A DNA stretch of 64,000 nucleotides from Gillisella vitis (GTDB lineage Bacteria; Pseudomonadota; Alphaproteobacteria; Rhizobiales; Rhizobiaceae): the NCBI RefSeq assembly GCF_021559775.1, contig NZ_CP056047.1, positions 62,001 to 126,000 of the forward strand, read 5' to 3'. The first letter of the stretch is position 1. Every line of letters begins with the position of its first letter. Below, one piece after another: positions 9,004-18,072 of this stretch. The notes under the pieces are model-generated. The model was not told where the DNA came from and made no database searches. It was given only the letters and a program-made list of their open reading frames with translations. Both the position numbers and the translations under genes were made by a program.

Positions 9004-10212
9004 TCATGCCTGAGCGATTTTGAGGGCGGCCTGCGCGGACAAGGCCTCGGCGGCCTGTTCGATGCGCTTGAGGCCTTCTCGGGCCTGTTCAGCAGTCAGC
9101 GTCAGAGGCGGAAGCAGGCGGATGACGTTATCGCCTGCCGGAACGCCCAGAATATGCTCGTGGCGCATCGCATGCAGCAGTTCGGAGGATGGCACTGCGG
9201 CCTTGATGCCGAGCATCAGGCCCTCGCCGCGCACGTCTTCGATCACGCCTGGAAAACGGTCTTTCAGACCAGCCAGACCCTGCCGGAAGATCAGCGCCAC
9301 ATCCCGGACATTTTGCAGGAAGTCATCGGCGAGAACCAGATCGAGAACCGCATTGCCGACCGCCATGGCCAGCGGGTTGCCGCCATAGGTCGTGCCGTGC
9401 ACGCCAGCCGTCATGCCAGACGCAGCCTCTTCTGTGGCAAGGCAGGCACCGAACGGGAAGCCGCCGCCAATACCCTTGGCGACCGCCATGATGTCGGGGG
9501 TGAGGCCAGCCCATTCATGGGCAAAGAACTTGCCCGTCCGGCCAACGCCCGACTGTACTTCGTCGAGAATGAGCAGCAGGCCCTTCTCGTCGCAGATTGC
9601 CCGCAATTCGCGCAGGAACTCGCTCCCCACGACGCGAATACCGCCTTCGCCCTGGATCGGTTCGATCAGCAACGCAGCCGTGCTGTCGGTGATCGCCGCC
9701 TTCAATGCGTCGAGATCGCCGAACGGCACCTGGTCGAAGCCGGGCGCCTTGGGGCCGAAGCCTTCAAGATATTTCTCCTGGCCGCCAGCAGCGATGGTGG
9801 CGATGGTGCGGCCATGAAAGGCACCCTCGAAAGTGATGATATGGAACTTCTCCGGATGGCCCTTGCTATAGTGATAGCGGCGAGCCGTCTTGATGGCGCA
9901 TTCGAGCGCTTCGGCACCGGAATTGGTGAAAAATACCTTGTCGGCAAATGTTGCCTCGACCAGCCTTGCGGCCAAGCGTTCCTGGCCGGGAACTTCATAG
10001 AGGTTCGAAAGGTGCCAGACTTTCTCCGCCTGGCTTTTCAATGCCTCGACGAGATGCGGATGCGAATGACCGCAGGACGTCACGGCGACGCCGCCAGCGA
10101 AGTCGAGATATTGCTCACCTGTTTCAGTATAAAGCCACGGGCCCTCGCCTCGCTCGAAACGCAGCGGCGCACGTGAAAACGTGTTGAACAGCGGCGTTGA
10201 TGTCTGAGCCAT
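9004..10212 (-). CDS. argD: Acetylornithine aminotransferase
   Basis: A PLP class III aminotransferase converting N-acetylglutamate semialdehyde to N-acetylornithine, possibly also acting in lysine synthesis as a DapC-type enzyme. The 402-aa protein has [25 protein letters not shown], the Asp motif [16 protein letters not shown] and the Schiff-base lysine in [12 protein letters not shown]. The start is [10 protein letters not shown] at 10212 (the frame is open to 10266), preceded by AAAGGAT. It heads the argD-argF operon, with a predicted promoter at 10321-10349. Confidence 0.95.
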   Translation of the reverse strand: MAQTSTPLFNTFSRAPLRFERGEGPWLYTETGEQYLDFAGGVAVTSCGHSHPHLVEALKSQAEKVWHLSNLYEVPGQERLAARLVEATFADKVFFTNSGAEALECAIKTARRYHYSKGHPEKFHIITFEGAFHGRTIATIAAGGQEKYLEGFGPKAPGFDQVPFGDLDALKAAITDSTAALLIEPIQGEGGIRVVGSEFLRELRAICDEKGLLLILDEVQSGVGRTGKFFAHEWAGLTPDIMAVAKGIGGGFPFGACLATEEAASGMTAGVHGTTYGGNPLAMAVGNAVLDLVLADDFLQNVRDVALIFRQGLAGLKDRFPGVIEDVRGEGLMLGIKAAVPSSELLHAMRHEHILGVPAGDNVIRLLPPLTLTAEQAREGLKRIEQAAEALSAQAALKIAQA

Positions 10213-10295
10213 GGCGGAAAATCCTTTCGAGCGGCTTTTTGAAGTCTCAATGAGTTTATAGGCCAACCACCGAAAAACCGGTGGAAAAAATCAAA

Positions 10296-10319
10296 AATGC
10301 CGCCTTTCGGCGGCATTTG
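10296..10319 (-). other. Hairpin at the predicted 5' end of the argD transcript
   Basis: AAATGCCGCC and GGCGGCATTT enclose a TTTC/GAAA loop and are followed on the minus strand by TTGATTTTTT. Alone it would look like an intrinsic terminator, but the predicted argD promoter lies directly upstream. The transcript would therefore begin inside or just before the stem, making a 5'-terminal stem-loop more likely than termination. Confidence 0.5.
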
Positions 10320-10320
10320 C

Positions 10321-10349
10321 ACTATTCCGGCTTCCGCCAGCGTTGTCAA
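10321..10349 (-). promoter_or_regulatory. Predicted sigma-70 promoter of argD-argF
   Basis: On the minus strand TTGACA (10344-10349) is separated by exactly 17 bases from AATAGT (10321-10326). This is a perfect -35 box with a fair -10 box about 110 bases before the argD start codon. Confidence 0.55.
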
Positions 10350-10459
10350 CAAAACATCGGGGCAAAGGCATCGCTCCGACATGTCCTTGCGAGCGCTGTT
10401 GAACAAACAGCATCGATAAAAAATCGGTGGATAGCAAGTTGGGGAAAAGCCTGAAATTC

Positions 10460-10524
10460 GATTCACGATGATTCGGCGACTCTTGTCACGGAGTCAGGCT
10501 CACACTAGGTTAATAACGAATTAC
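10460..10524 (+). promoter_or_regulatory. GANTC cluster and CtrA-like half site upstream of gcrA
   Basis: Four GANTC sites (10460 GATTC, 10470 GATTC, 10478 GACTC, 10491 GAGTC) lie within 36 bases and a fifth is at 10602. GANTC is the target of the cell-cycle methyltransferase CcrM, and GcrA recognises promoters carrying methylated GANTC. Just downstream, TTAATAACGAATTAC (10510-10524) matches the CtrA motif TTAA-N7-TTAA with one mismatch. A TTGTCA box at 10483 could be the -35 element of gcrA. Confidence 0.55.
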
Positions 10525-10641
10525 TACACTGCATGCGGCGGAAAAGTCACCAACAACACGAGGAAAGTTGGGTTCCGGAACCTTCCGGGACATGGATGAT
10601 GGATTCCGCGTCAAGCGCGTGCACCAGGCGGAGATTGCGGC

Positions 10642-11193
10642 ATGAACTGGACGGACGAGCGAGTTGAAAGACTCACGAAATTATGGGCCGAAGGCCTGAG
10701 CGCAAGTCAGATTGCGACGCAGCTTGGCGGCGTCAGCCGGAATGCCGTGATTGGCAAGGTGCATCGGTTGTGCCTTCCTGGACGCGCCAAGGCAGGCGGT
10801 CCTGCGGCGACGCCAGCGCGCACACCCAAGCGGCCAGCACCGTCCACGCCCCGCGCACCGAGTTTTGCTGCACGCACGCCTTCCAGCGCGCCGCGTCCTG
10901 CCGCGCGCACCACTGCGGCGACCGCGCTGAACGACGATCTCGACATGGATGTCACCGAGAACATGGCTGCCTTGCCGGTTCTCAACACCACCATTCTGCC
11001 AGCCTCGCGCCGTCTGTCGCTGACGGATCTGACCGAGCGGACCTGCAAATGGCCGGTTGGCGACCCGATGACCGATGAGTTTCATTTCTGTGGCTGCGAC
11101 AGCCAGGACAATTCGCCCTATTGCAAATATCATGCGAAGCTCGCCTACCAGCCGGTAAACGAGCGGCGCCGGGCTGCCGCCAACGCCCGTTGA
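10642..11193 (+). CDS. gcrA: Cell-cycle regulator GcrA
   Basis: GcrA is an alphaproteobacterial transcription factor that works with sigma-70 at promoters containing methylated GANTC and controls cell-cycle genes such as ctrA. The 183-aa protein begins with the conserved helix-turn-helix (MNWTDERVERLTKLWAEG, then SASQIA and SRNAVIGKVHRL), has an Ala/Pro/Thr-rich linker (about residues 55-95) and ends with the Cys-rich sigma-binding region (TCKWPVGDP, FCGCDS, YCKYH). The GANTC cluster in its own upstream region suggests methylation-dependent autoregulation. Confidence 0.95.
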   Translation: MNWTDERVERLTKLWAEGLSASQIATQLGGVSRNAVIGKVHRLCLPGRAKAGGPAATPARTPKRPAPSTPRAPSFAARTPSSAPRPAARTTAATALNDDLDMDVTENMAALPVLNTTILPASRRLSLTDLTERTCKWPVGDPMTDEFHFCGCDSQDNSPYCKYHAKLAYQPVNERRRAAANAR

Positions 11194-11211
11194 TCTTTGA
11201 TCGGATGTCAT

Positions 11212-11242
11212 AAAAAAAGCGAGCCGCCCGGCTCGCTTTTTT
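11212..11242. terminator. Bidirectional intrinsic terminator between gcrA and phoB
   Basis: GCGAGCCG-CC-CGGCTCGC (11219-11236) is flanked by an A-run on the left and a T-run on the right. It can therefore end both the rightward gcrA transcript and the leftward phoB transcript. Confidence 0.93.
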
Positions 11243-11284
11243 CGTTCCACTGGGTTTTCGGTCCATAAAAACCGAGCAGCGATC

Positions 11285-11968
11285 TTATGCTTCCATCGAA
11301 TAGCCAGCGCCGCGCACCGTGCGGATCACGTCCTGCATATTGGAAAAGTTGAGCGCCTTGCGCAGCCGTCCGACATGGACATCGACTGTGCGCTCGTCCA
11401 CATAAATGTCATGGCCCCAGACGCCATCCAGCAGTTGAGAGCGGGAAAACACCCGGCCGGGTGAGGTCATCAGGAATTCCAGCAGCCGGAATTCGGTTGG
11501 CCCGAGGCGCACTTCGCGGCTCTTGCGATGGACACGGTGGGTTTCGCGATCAAGCTCGATATCGCCGCACCGCAGCAGGCTGGACAGAACTTCCGGCTTG
11601 GCGCGGCGCAGCATCGCCTTGACGCGGGCCATCAGTTCCGGGGTCGAGAAAGGCTTGACGACATAATCGTCGGCACCGGTGGCAAGTCCGCGCACCCGTT
11701 CGCTCTCTTCGCCACGCGCGGTCAGCATGATGATCGGCAGGCGCTCGGTATCGGGCCGCATCCGCAGGCGACGACATAGCTCAATGCCGGAAACACCCGG
11801 CAACATCCAATCGAGGATCAGCAGATCCGGTACCCGTTCCTGCAGGCGAAGCTCGGCTTCGTCTCCCCGCAGAATGGTTTCGACCTCATAGCCTTCCGAT
11901 TCCAGATTATAACGCAAAAGGACGCTCAGGGCTTCTTCGTCTTCAACGACGGCAATTTTCGGCAGCAT
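11285..11968 (-). CDS. phoB: Phosphate regulon response regulator PhoB
   Basis: An OmpR-family regulator of 227 aa. The receiver domain has the acidic pair VVEDEE, the phospho-acceptor Asp in LLILDWMLPG, and the Thr/Lys residues in MLTARGEE and YVVKPFST. The C-terminal winged helix is typical (GPTEFRLLEFLM, VWGHDIYVDERTVDVHVGRLRKAL). MLPKIAVVEDEE at 11968 is the family start; the frame is open to 11986. It is the last gene of the phoR-pst-phoU-phoB locus. About 360 bases with two inverted repeats separate it from phoU, so it may have its own promoter. Confidence 0.95.
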   Translation of the reverse strand: MLPKIAVVEDEEALSVLLRYNLESEGYEVETILRGDEAELRLQERVPDLLILDWMLPGVSGIELCRRLRMRPDTERLPIIMLTARGEESERVRGLATGADDYVVKPFSTPELMARVKAMLRRAKPEVLSSLLRCGDIELDRETHRVHRKSREVRLGPTEFRLLEFLMTSPGRVFSRSQLLDGVWGHDIYVDERTVDVHVGRLRKALNFSNMQDVIRTVRGAGYSMEA

Positions 11969-12246
11969 TCGATCCCATACCTTCAATGAGAGAGTCTTCC
12001 CGCAAGCCTTTCCTTGTCCGCTCTGGCGAAAAAGAACACGGCAATACGAGAATTTCGATGTTTACAGCATGTTTGCGCTTCATGATGGCGCTCTACTGTG
12101 ACTGGAAGGCTGGCCTGTCGCCACAGGTCGAACCTTCGGGTGAAGCCCCCACCCCATTTGGCGTCAGACGCTGAGCTGTCCGATGCCAATCTCCGTCATG
12201 GTTTCATACCGGCAGCCACAGATCATGGCTCTTGGTATGCTTTTCT

Positions 12247-12282
12247 TTGATATCTCAAGGTCTTGATGCCTTGAGATATCAA
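12247..12282. repeat. 14-bp perfect inverted repeat between phoU and phoB
   Basis: TTGATATCTCAAGG (12247-12260) and CCTTGAGATATCAA (12269-12282) flank an 8-base loop, TCTTGATG. No T-run follows on either strand in the usual position. It lies about 280 bases upstream of phoB and about 50 bases downstream of phoU. Operator, RNA-processing hairpin and repeat element are all possible. Confidence 0.6.
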
Positions 12283-12291
12283 CACGTCATG

Positions 12292-12323
12292 CAATGCGGG
12301 GATGGGTCAACATCCTCGCATTG
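12292..12323 (-). terminator. Hairpin immediately after phoU
   Basis: CAATGCGGGGATG pairs with CATCCTCGCATTG (one G-U position in the RNA) around a 6-base loop, six bases beyond the phoU stop codon. No clear U-tract follows, so it may stabilise the pst-phoU transcript end or attenuate read-through into phoB rather than fully terminate. Confidence 0.5.
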
Positions 12324-12328
12324 TCATC

Positions 12329-13036
12329 TCAATCGGCGACCCCGAAAGCGGTCGTCGTGTCGTCCTTCGGGCGCTCACCCTCGGGCTGTGCGCCAGTGGC
12401 CATGTAATAGATGGTCTCGGCGATATTGGTGGCATGGTCGCCGATGCGCTCGATATTCTTGGCGCAGAACAGAAGGTGCGTGCAGGTGGTGATGTTGCGC
12501 GGATCTTCCATCATATAGGTCAGCAATTCGCGAAACAGCGAGGTGTAGATCGCATCAATCTCCTCATCGCGGTCGCGGATCGACTTGGCCTTTTCCGCCG
12601 AGCGGGTGGTGTAGACATCCAGCACTTCCTTGAGCTGGGTCATCGCCAGTTCCGAAAGATGCTCGATGCCGCGGGCCAGCTTGCGCGGCACGCCGGTGCC
12701 TTGCACGGCCATGACCCGCTTGGCATTGTTCTTGCCGAGATCGCCAACGCGCTCCAGATCCGAGGCAATCCTGAGCGCACCGATGATTTCGCGCAGATCG
12801 GCGGCCATGGGCTGACGTTTTGCGATGGTGACGATCGCTTTGTCACCCACTTCGCGCTCGGCATTGTCCATGATCACGTCGTCGGAGATCACCTTCTGGG
12901 CGAGGGCGGCATCGGAATTGACCAGCGCGCGAACGGATTCACCCACCATCTGCTCGGCCAGACCGCCCATTTCCGAAATGCGGCGCATTAGATATTTCAG
13001 TTCCTCGTCAAAGGCGGTGTAGATATGCGCTGTCAT
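12329..13036 (-). CDS. phoU: Phosphate signalling protein PhoU
   Basis: PhoU is a peripheral helical protein linking PstSCAB to PhoR so that the kinase stays off when phosphate is plentiful. The 235-aa sequence has the two three-helix PhoU domains with metal-binding repeats (the segment around AIVTIAKRQPMAADLREI; later RIGDHATNIAETIYYMATG). It starts 43 bases after pstB in the same operon. Confidence 0.95.
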   Translation of the reverse strand: MTAHIYTAFDEELKYLMRRISEMGGLAEQMVGESVRALVNSDAALAQKVISDDVIMDNAEREVGDKAIVTIAKRQPMAADLREIIGALRIASDLERVGDLGKNNAKRVMAVQGTGVPRKLARGIEHLSELAMTQLKEVLDVYTTRSAEKAKSIRDRDEEIDAIYTSLFRELLTYMMEDPRNITTCTHLLFCAKNIERIGDHATNIAETIYYMATGAQPEGERPKDDTTTAFGVAD

Positions 13037-13079
13037 GTTCTGATCCTTTAAAAAGATGCATTTTCAATCAACCGTCGGA

Positions 13080-13895
13080 TCAGCCGAACCGGCCCATGAT
13101 ATAGTCCTGGGTCCGCTGGTCGTCCGGGTTGGTGAACATCTTGTCGGTATCGTTTTCCTCGACCAACTGGCCGAGATGGAACATTGCCGTGCGCTGGGAC
13201 ACACGAGCGGCCTGCTGCATCGAATGCGTGACGATGACGATGGTGAAATTGGCCCGCAATTCGTGGATCAGTTCTTCTACCTTGGCCGTCGCAATCGGGT
13301 CCAGGGCCGAGCAGGGCTCGTCCATCAGGATGACTTCCGGGCTGACGGCAATGGCGCGGGCAATGCACAGACGCTGCTGCTGTCCGCCGGAAAGGCCCGT
13401 TCCCGGCTCCTGTAGGCGATCCTTTGCTTCGTTCCAAAGACCGGCGCGCTGAAGGCTCTTTTCGACGATCTGGTCCATGTCTGCCTTGTTGCGGGCGAGA
13501 CCATGGATGCGCGGGCCGTAGGCAATGTTCTCGTAGATCGACTTGGGGAACGGGTTCGGCTTCTGGAATACCATGCCGACGCGGGCGCGAAGCTCGACAA
13601 CGTCGATAGATGGATCGTAGATATCCATGCCGTCGAGGGTGATAAGGCCGGTGACCCGGCAATGATCGATGGTGTCGTTCATGCGGTTCAGCGTCCGCAA
13701 GAACGTAGACTTGCCGCAACCCGAAGGACCGATCAGCGCCGTGACGGTATTTTCGCGGACATTCAGGTTCACGTCGAACAGGGCGCGCTTTTCACCGTAG
13801 TAAACGGACACATCCTTGCCGACCATCTTGGTGTTCACTTCGGTCATCTTCTGATCCAAGGCCTTTTCAACTGCTGATTCAGACATCATGTTCAT
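13080..13895 (-). CDS. pstB: Phosphate ABC transporter ATP-binding protein
   Basis: The ATPase of the high-affinity phosphate importer, 271 aa. It has Walker [11 protein letters not shown]-loop, ABC signature LSGGQQQR, Walker [14 protein letters not shown] and switch His IVTHSM. PstB-typical segments ([28 protein letters not shown]) separate it from other importers. The N-terminal 25 residues before the ABC core are an ordinary family extension. pstA is 98 bases upstream on the same strand. Confidence 0.96.
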   Translation of the reverse strand: MNMMSESAVEKALDQKMTEVNTKMVGKDVSVYYGEKRALFDVNLNVRENTVTALIGPSGCGKSTFLRTLNRMNDTIDHCRVTGLITLDGMDIYDPSIDVVELRARVGMVFQKPNPFPKSIYENIAYGPRIHGLARNKADMDQIVEKSLQRAGLWNEAKDRLQEPGTGLSGGQQQRLCIARAIAVSPEVILMDEPCSALDPIATAKVEELIHELRANFTIVIVTHSMQQAARVSQRTAMFHLGQLVEENDTDKMFTNPDDQRTQDYIMGRFG

Positions 13896-13993
13896 ATTCT
13901 TACTCCTCCGGCCTTTCTTTTCGCAATTGCTTGGCGAAAGCCGCGACGAACTTTCCTGGACGTTATCGCCCAGGACCGTGGTTCAGCTGGTTT

Positions 13994-15331
13994 CTACCAC
14001 CGCCGCTCAAACCGCCTGCGCAGCAGGATGGCACCAACATTCATGATCAGCAGGAAAATCAGCAGAATGATGATGGCACCGGACGTCCGCTCCACGAAAG
14101 CGCGCTCGGCTTCATTGGCCCACATATAGATCTGCACCGGCAGCGCCGTGGACGGATCGAGCGGTGTGCCTGGATAATCCGCCACGAAAGCCACCATGCC
14201 AATCAGAAGCAGCGGTGCGGTCTCGCCCAATGCATGGGCAAGGCCGATAATCGTGCCAGTCAACACGCCGGGCATGGCGAGCGGCAGGACGTGATGGAAC
14301 ACGGTCTGCATCTTGGATGCGCCAAGACCGAGCGCCGCAGCGCGGATCGACGGCGGCACGGCTTTCAAGGCTGCGCGGGTGGCGATGATGATCGTCGGCA
14401 GGGTCATCAAGGTGAGCACCAGGCCACCGACCAGCGAGGCCGAGCGCGGCAGACCGGCGAAGTTGATGAACACCGCCAGGCCCAGCAGGCCGAAGACGAT
14501 AGAGGGAACGGCTGCGAGATTGTTGATATTGACCTCGATCAGGTCGGTCCAACGGTTCTTCGGGGCAAATTCCTCAAGATAGATCGAGGTTGCCACGCCG
14601 ATCGGCAGAGCCAGGATCAACACGGTCAGCATCATATAGGCAGTACCGATCAAGGCCACGCCAACACCTGCGGCTTCCGGGCGGCTGGATGCGCCGTTGA
14701 CGAAAATACCGGTATTGAAGGACTTGGCCAGCGCGCCGCTTTCAGCCAGCGCATTCATCCAGCCGATCTGCTGGTCGGAAATCTTACGGCTGCTTTCATC
14801 GACCGTCAGGTCGAATTGCCCCTTGAAGGCCGTATCGATTGTGGCACTGGCCAGGACCGAAACCGGAACCGTCTTGCCGACAAGCGACGGATCGGCAACG
14901 ACCATGTTGCGCAATTGGACGCGGACATTGTCGGACACCATCTCGGTCAATTGCTTCATCGCCGGACGGTTTGACGTATCGATCTTCAGTTTTGCCGCCA
15001 GCGCATTGCGCACCAGAACCGGATAATTTGCCGCAACCAAAACATCGGGATTGGTGGCGCGCTGGTTGCTGGGATCGATCAGCTTCTCGCTAAACTCAAC
15101 CGGAACGGTGATCGTTGTCTGCAAGAAGGCTGTGTAGCCTTTGGAAACCACCGACGTGAGCAGTAGCAGCAAGAACAGCAAACCGAAGCTGATGGCGACA
15201 ATGCCATAGGCCCGGAAACGGCGCTCAGCGGCGTAGCGACGCTTGATGCCGATATCCCGGCGAGGACGCGATACAGGGGCAAGGGCGCCAGCGCCGTGGC
15301 CTGCCGCAGCGGGGGAGAGGGTCTCGCTCAT
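13994..15331 (-). CDS. pstA: Phosphate ABC transporter permease PstA
   Basis: Inner-membrane permease, 445 aa. The C-terminal half holds the binding-protein-dependent transport domain with the EAA-type loop (APLGLGASKMQTVFHHVLPLA-like, near residue 335). An N-terminal extension of about 150 residues after the first membrane segment, with an extracytoplasmic domain, makes it longer than enterobacterial PstA (about 296 aa), as is common in alphaproteobacteria. Its ATG overlaps the pstC stop (ATGA), indicating translational coupling. Confidence 0.94.
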   Translation of the reverse strand: MSETLSPAAAGHGAGALAPVSRPRRDIGIKRRYAAERRFRAYGIVAISFGLLFLLLLLTSVVSKGYTAFLQTTITVPVEFSEKLIDPSNQRATNPDVLVAANYPVLVRNALAAKLKIDTSNRPAMKQLTEMVSDNVRVQLRNMVVADPSLVGKTVPVSVLASATIDTAFKGQFDLTVDESSRKISDQQIGWMNALAESGALAKSFNTGIFVNGASSRPEAAGVGVALIGTAYMMLTVLILALPIGVATSIYLEEFAPKNRWTDLIEVNINNLAAVPSIVFGLLGLAVFINFAGLPRSASLVGGLVLTLMTLPTIIIATRAALKAVPPSIRAAALGLGASKMQTVFHHVLPLAMPGVLTGTIIGLAHALGETAPLLLIGMVAFVADYPGTPLDPSTALPVQIYMWANEAERAFVERTSGAIIILLIFLLIMNVGAILLRRRFERRW

Positions 15332-16815
15332 TCGTACTGCTCCCGGTATTTGCGCACGATGTAAAGCGCATAGATATTAAGGCAAAGCGTGATGGCAAAC
15401 AGGGTAATACCCAGCGCGAAGGCTACCAGCGTTTGCGGCGAGGTGAATTCAAGGTCGCCGGTCAACTGATTGACGATCTTGACGGTGACCGTTGTCATCG
15501 GCTCGAAAGGATTAAGCTGGATGCGCGCGGCAACGCCTGCGGCCAGCACCACGATCATGGTTTCGCCGATAGCACGCGATGCCGTCATCAGCAGCGCGCC
15601 GACAATACCCGGAAGTGCTGCCGGCAGGATCACCCGCTTGACCGTTTCTGACCGCGTGGCGCCCAGGCCAAGCGAACCATCCCGGAGCGAGCGTGGCACG
15701 GCGGTGATGATGTCGTCCGACAGGGAGGAGACATAGGGGATCAGCATGATCCCCATCACGAAGCCTGCCGTCAGCACGCTCTGTGCCTGGATGAAGCTGA
15801 CGAAATCGCCGGTGGCGATGCCGTTGATCTTGGCGGAGATATCCCGCAGGAACGGACCGACCGAGGTCAGCGCGAAGAAGCCGTAGACGATGGTCGGAAT
15901 ACCGGCCAGCACTTCCAGCAGTGGCTTGGTGATCGAGCGCAGCCGTGGCGAGGCATATTCGGCCATGTAGATGGCAGCAAACAGACCGACGGGCACGGCA
16001 AACAGCATGGCGACCACGCCGATATAGAGTGTGCCGAGCAGAAGCGGGATCAATCCGAACTGGCCGCCGGTATCGGTGGCGCCAGCAGCGGCAAAGCGAG
16101 GATCCCAGACCGTGCCGAAGAAGAACCGCCAGGCCGGAACCTCCCGGAAGAAGTGGGTGGCTTCCGTCAGCATCGACATGATGATGCCGACTGTCGTCAA
16201 GATGGCGATGGAAGAGCAGATGACCAAGGCTGCCTGAATGGCTTGCTCCACCCGGTTGCGGGCGCGAAAGCGTGGCGCGATCAACCGAAGCCCGAACAGG
16301 GCGCCTGCGAGCGAGGTGGCGATTACCACGATGGTCAGCGCCAGGTCGTTGATGGCGCGCATGCCGTTCAAGGCCTCGGCAGCCACGATCATGTAGGGCT
16401 CAGGCTCGCCGGCCAGCGGTACGCCTTGTTCGGCCAGCATTGTGCGGGCAGTCGTGGCATCTGCGCTTTTCAACTTGGCCAATTGGTCGTCGTCAAGGCT
16501 TTTCAGGCCACGAGCGATTGCACCGATGGTGCCGTAATTGAGGTTCTGGGTGGCTCCGGCCTGTGCCTTGACCGCATCGGGCATCGCATCGCGTACACGC
16601 GTTTCGATCAGCGATGGCGCAATCGCCATCCAGAGACCCAGCACCAGGAAGGCGGGTACAACTGCCAGAATAGAAACAAAACTGCCATGATAGCCATAGC
16701 GGGAATGCAGGGCAGACGCGCGGCCTTGCGCGAGCGACTGTGCCCTTGACGAGCCCAGCAGGTAGCCGATGATCCCGATAGCTATGACGATAAAAATTAG
16801 GATTGACGTACTCAT
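15328..16815 (-). CDS. pstC: Phosphate ABC transporter permease PstC
   Basis: Partner permease of PstA, 495 aa. The conserved transport domain carries the coupling loop in the segment RSLRDGSLGLGATRSETVKR and about six helices in the C-terminal half. The N-terminal half contributes extra membrane segments and an extracytoplasmic region (YGTIGAIARGLKSLDDDQLAK) absent from E. coli PstC. The start is MSTSILIFIV at 16815; upstream codons to 16851 read as unlikely Gly/Arg-rich leader. Confidence 0.94.
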   Translation of the reverse strand: MSTSILIFIVIAIGIIGYLLGSSRAQSLAQGRASALHSRYGYHGSFVSILAVVPAFLVLGLWMAIAPSLIETRVRDAMPDAVKAQAGATQNLNYGTIGAIARGLKSLDDDQLAKLKSADATTARTMLAEQGVPLAGEPEPYMIVAAEALNGMRAINDLALTIVVIATSLAGALFGLRLIAPRFRARNRVEQAIQAALVICSSIAILTTVGIIMSMLTEATHFFREVPAWRFFFGTVWDPRFAAAGATDTGGQFGLIPLLLGTLYIGVVAMLFAVPVGLFAAIYMAEYASPRLRSITKPLLEVLAGIPTIVYGFFALTSVGPFLRDISAKINGIATGDFVSFIQAQSVLTAGFVMGIMLIPYVSSLSDDIITAVPRSLRDGSLGLGATRSETVKRVILPAALPGIVGALLMTASRAIGETMIVVLAAGVAARIQLNPFEPMTTVTVKIVNQLTGDLEFTSPQTLVAFALGITLFAITLCLNIYALYIVRKYREQYE

Positions 16816-16942
16816 TCTACCATCCCCGGCCTCTCCACGCCCTGCCGCCAAGGGCTGGGCCGCATGTTACGTCATCAATAAACATCAACCGCAACATCAT
16901 GATGAGGCTGGCGCAGACAGTGTCCGCGCCAGCCTCAAAGTC

Positions 16943-17968
16943 TTACTTGCCAGCGGTGAACTTGGCGCGGAACTCTTCGCGCTCCTTGTCGGGAGCCGGA
17001 ACCAGGCCGTAATTGGCCAGCGGGCCGTCAGTGCCGATCATCTGCTCGGACAGGAAGAAGTCGACATATTCCTTCATGCCAGGGATAACGCCGAGATGGG
17101 CCTTCTTGACGTAGAAGAACAACGGACGCGAAACCGGGTATTTGCCAGTGGCAACGGTCTCAACCGAAGGCTTGACGCCGGAAACGGTGGCAACCTTCAG
17201 CTTGTCGGCATTGTTTTCATAGAAGGACAGGCCAAATACGCCAATGGCGGTCTTGTTGGCAGCGATGCGGGCCAGCGTTTCGCTGTAATCGCCGTCGATA
17301 TCGACAGCCTTGCCATCCTTACGCACGGCGATGCACTTCTTAGGGGCATCCTTTTCGCCAACGGCAGCCTTGATGACGTCAAGAGCACCGGCGTCCTTGC
17401 AGCCCTGCTGGAGGACGTTGACTTCGAACACTTCGCGCGTTCCGTGCTTTTCGCCCGGAATGAACGCCATGATATCGGTGTCCGGCAGGCTCTTGTTGAC
17501 TTCCGACCACTTCTTGTAGGGGTTGGCAACAAGCTTGCCGTCAACCACGACTTCAGCAGCCAGACCCTTGTAAAGGTCGGTCGGCACCAGAGCCAGGTCC
17601 TTGTTGGAGCTGTCGACGGCGAAAACGATGCCGTCATAGCCGAACTTGACTTCCTGGATGTCGGTCACGCCAGCAGCCTTACAGGCTTCGGCTTCGGACT
17701 TGTTGATCGGACGCGATGCATTGGCGATATCGATGGTTTCCGGACCAACGCCCTTGCAGAATTCCTTCAGGCCAGCGCCGGTGCCGCCGGATTCAACGAC
17801 CGGGGTCTTGAACTTGGTAAAGGTCTCGCCAAAGGTTTCAGCAACGATCTTGGCATAGGGAAGAACGGTGGAGGAACCAGCGATCTGGACCTGATCACGC
17901 GCAGCGGCGGCGCCAGCAAAGGCGACTGAGGCGACCAGAGCCGCTACGGACAATTTCAGCATATTCAT
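16943..17968 (-). CDS. pstS: Phosphate-binding periplasmic protein PstS
   Basis: A 341-aa solute-binding protein with a classical Sec signal peptide (MNMLKLSVAALVASVAFAGAAAA). The N-terminal phosphate-binding loop reads IAGSSTVLPYAK, followed by SGGTGAGLKEFC and the IANASRPI segment. A strong ribosome site (GGGAGAG) precedes ATG 17968. It is the first structural gene of the pst operon, and a Pho box lies about 105-135 bases upstream. Confidence 0.96.
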   Translation of the reverse strand: MNMLKLSVAALVASVAFAGAAAARDQVQIAGSSTVLPYAKIVAETFGETFTKFKTPVVESGGTGAGLKEFCKGVGPETIDIANASRPINKSEAEACKAAGVTDIQEVKFGYDGIVFAVDSSNKDLALVPTDLYKGLAAEVVVDGKLVANPYKKWSEVNKSLPDTDIMAFIPGEKHGTREVFEVNVLQQGCKDAGALDVIKAAVGEKDAPKKCIAVRKDGKAVDIDGDYSETLARIAANKTAIGVFGLSFYENNADKLKVATVSGVKPSVETVATGKYPVSRPLFFYVKKAHLGVIPGMKEYVDFFLSEQMIGTDGPLANYGLVPAPDKEREEFRAKFTAGK

Positions 17969-18072
17969 TTATCTCTCCCGAGAATGAGCTTTCGTGTGGG
18001 ATGCAAGCGTCTGTCGCTTACAATCGCCGTGCTCCGGCGGCTTGTTCTTAAGCCCCGACAGGCTTTGCTTTT

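Noticed and set aside
8149..10176. 675-residue open frame on the plus strand across argF and argD
   Set aside because: It is entirely antisense to two well-conserved arginine genes, shows no family features, and is an artefact of high-GC codon use.
10296..10319. Hairpin read as the terminator of a small RNA upstream of argD
   Set aside because: The strongest promoter match lies only a few bases upstream, leaving no room for a meaningful RNA; a 5' stem-loop is simpler.
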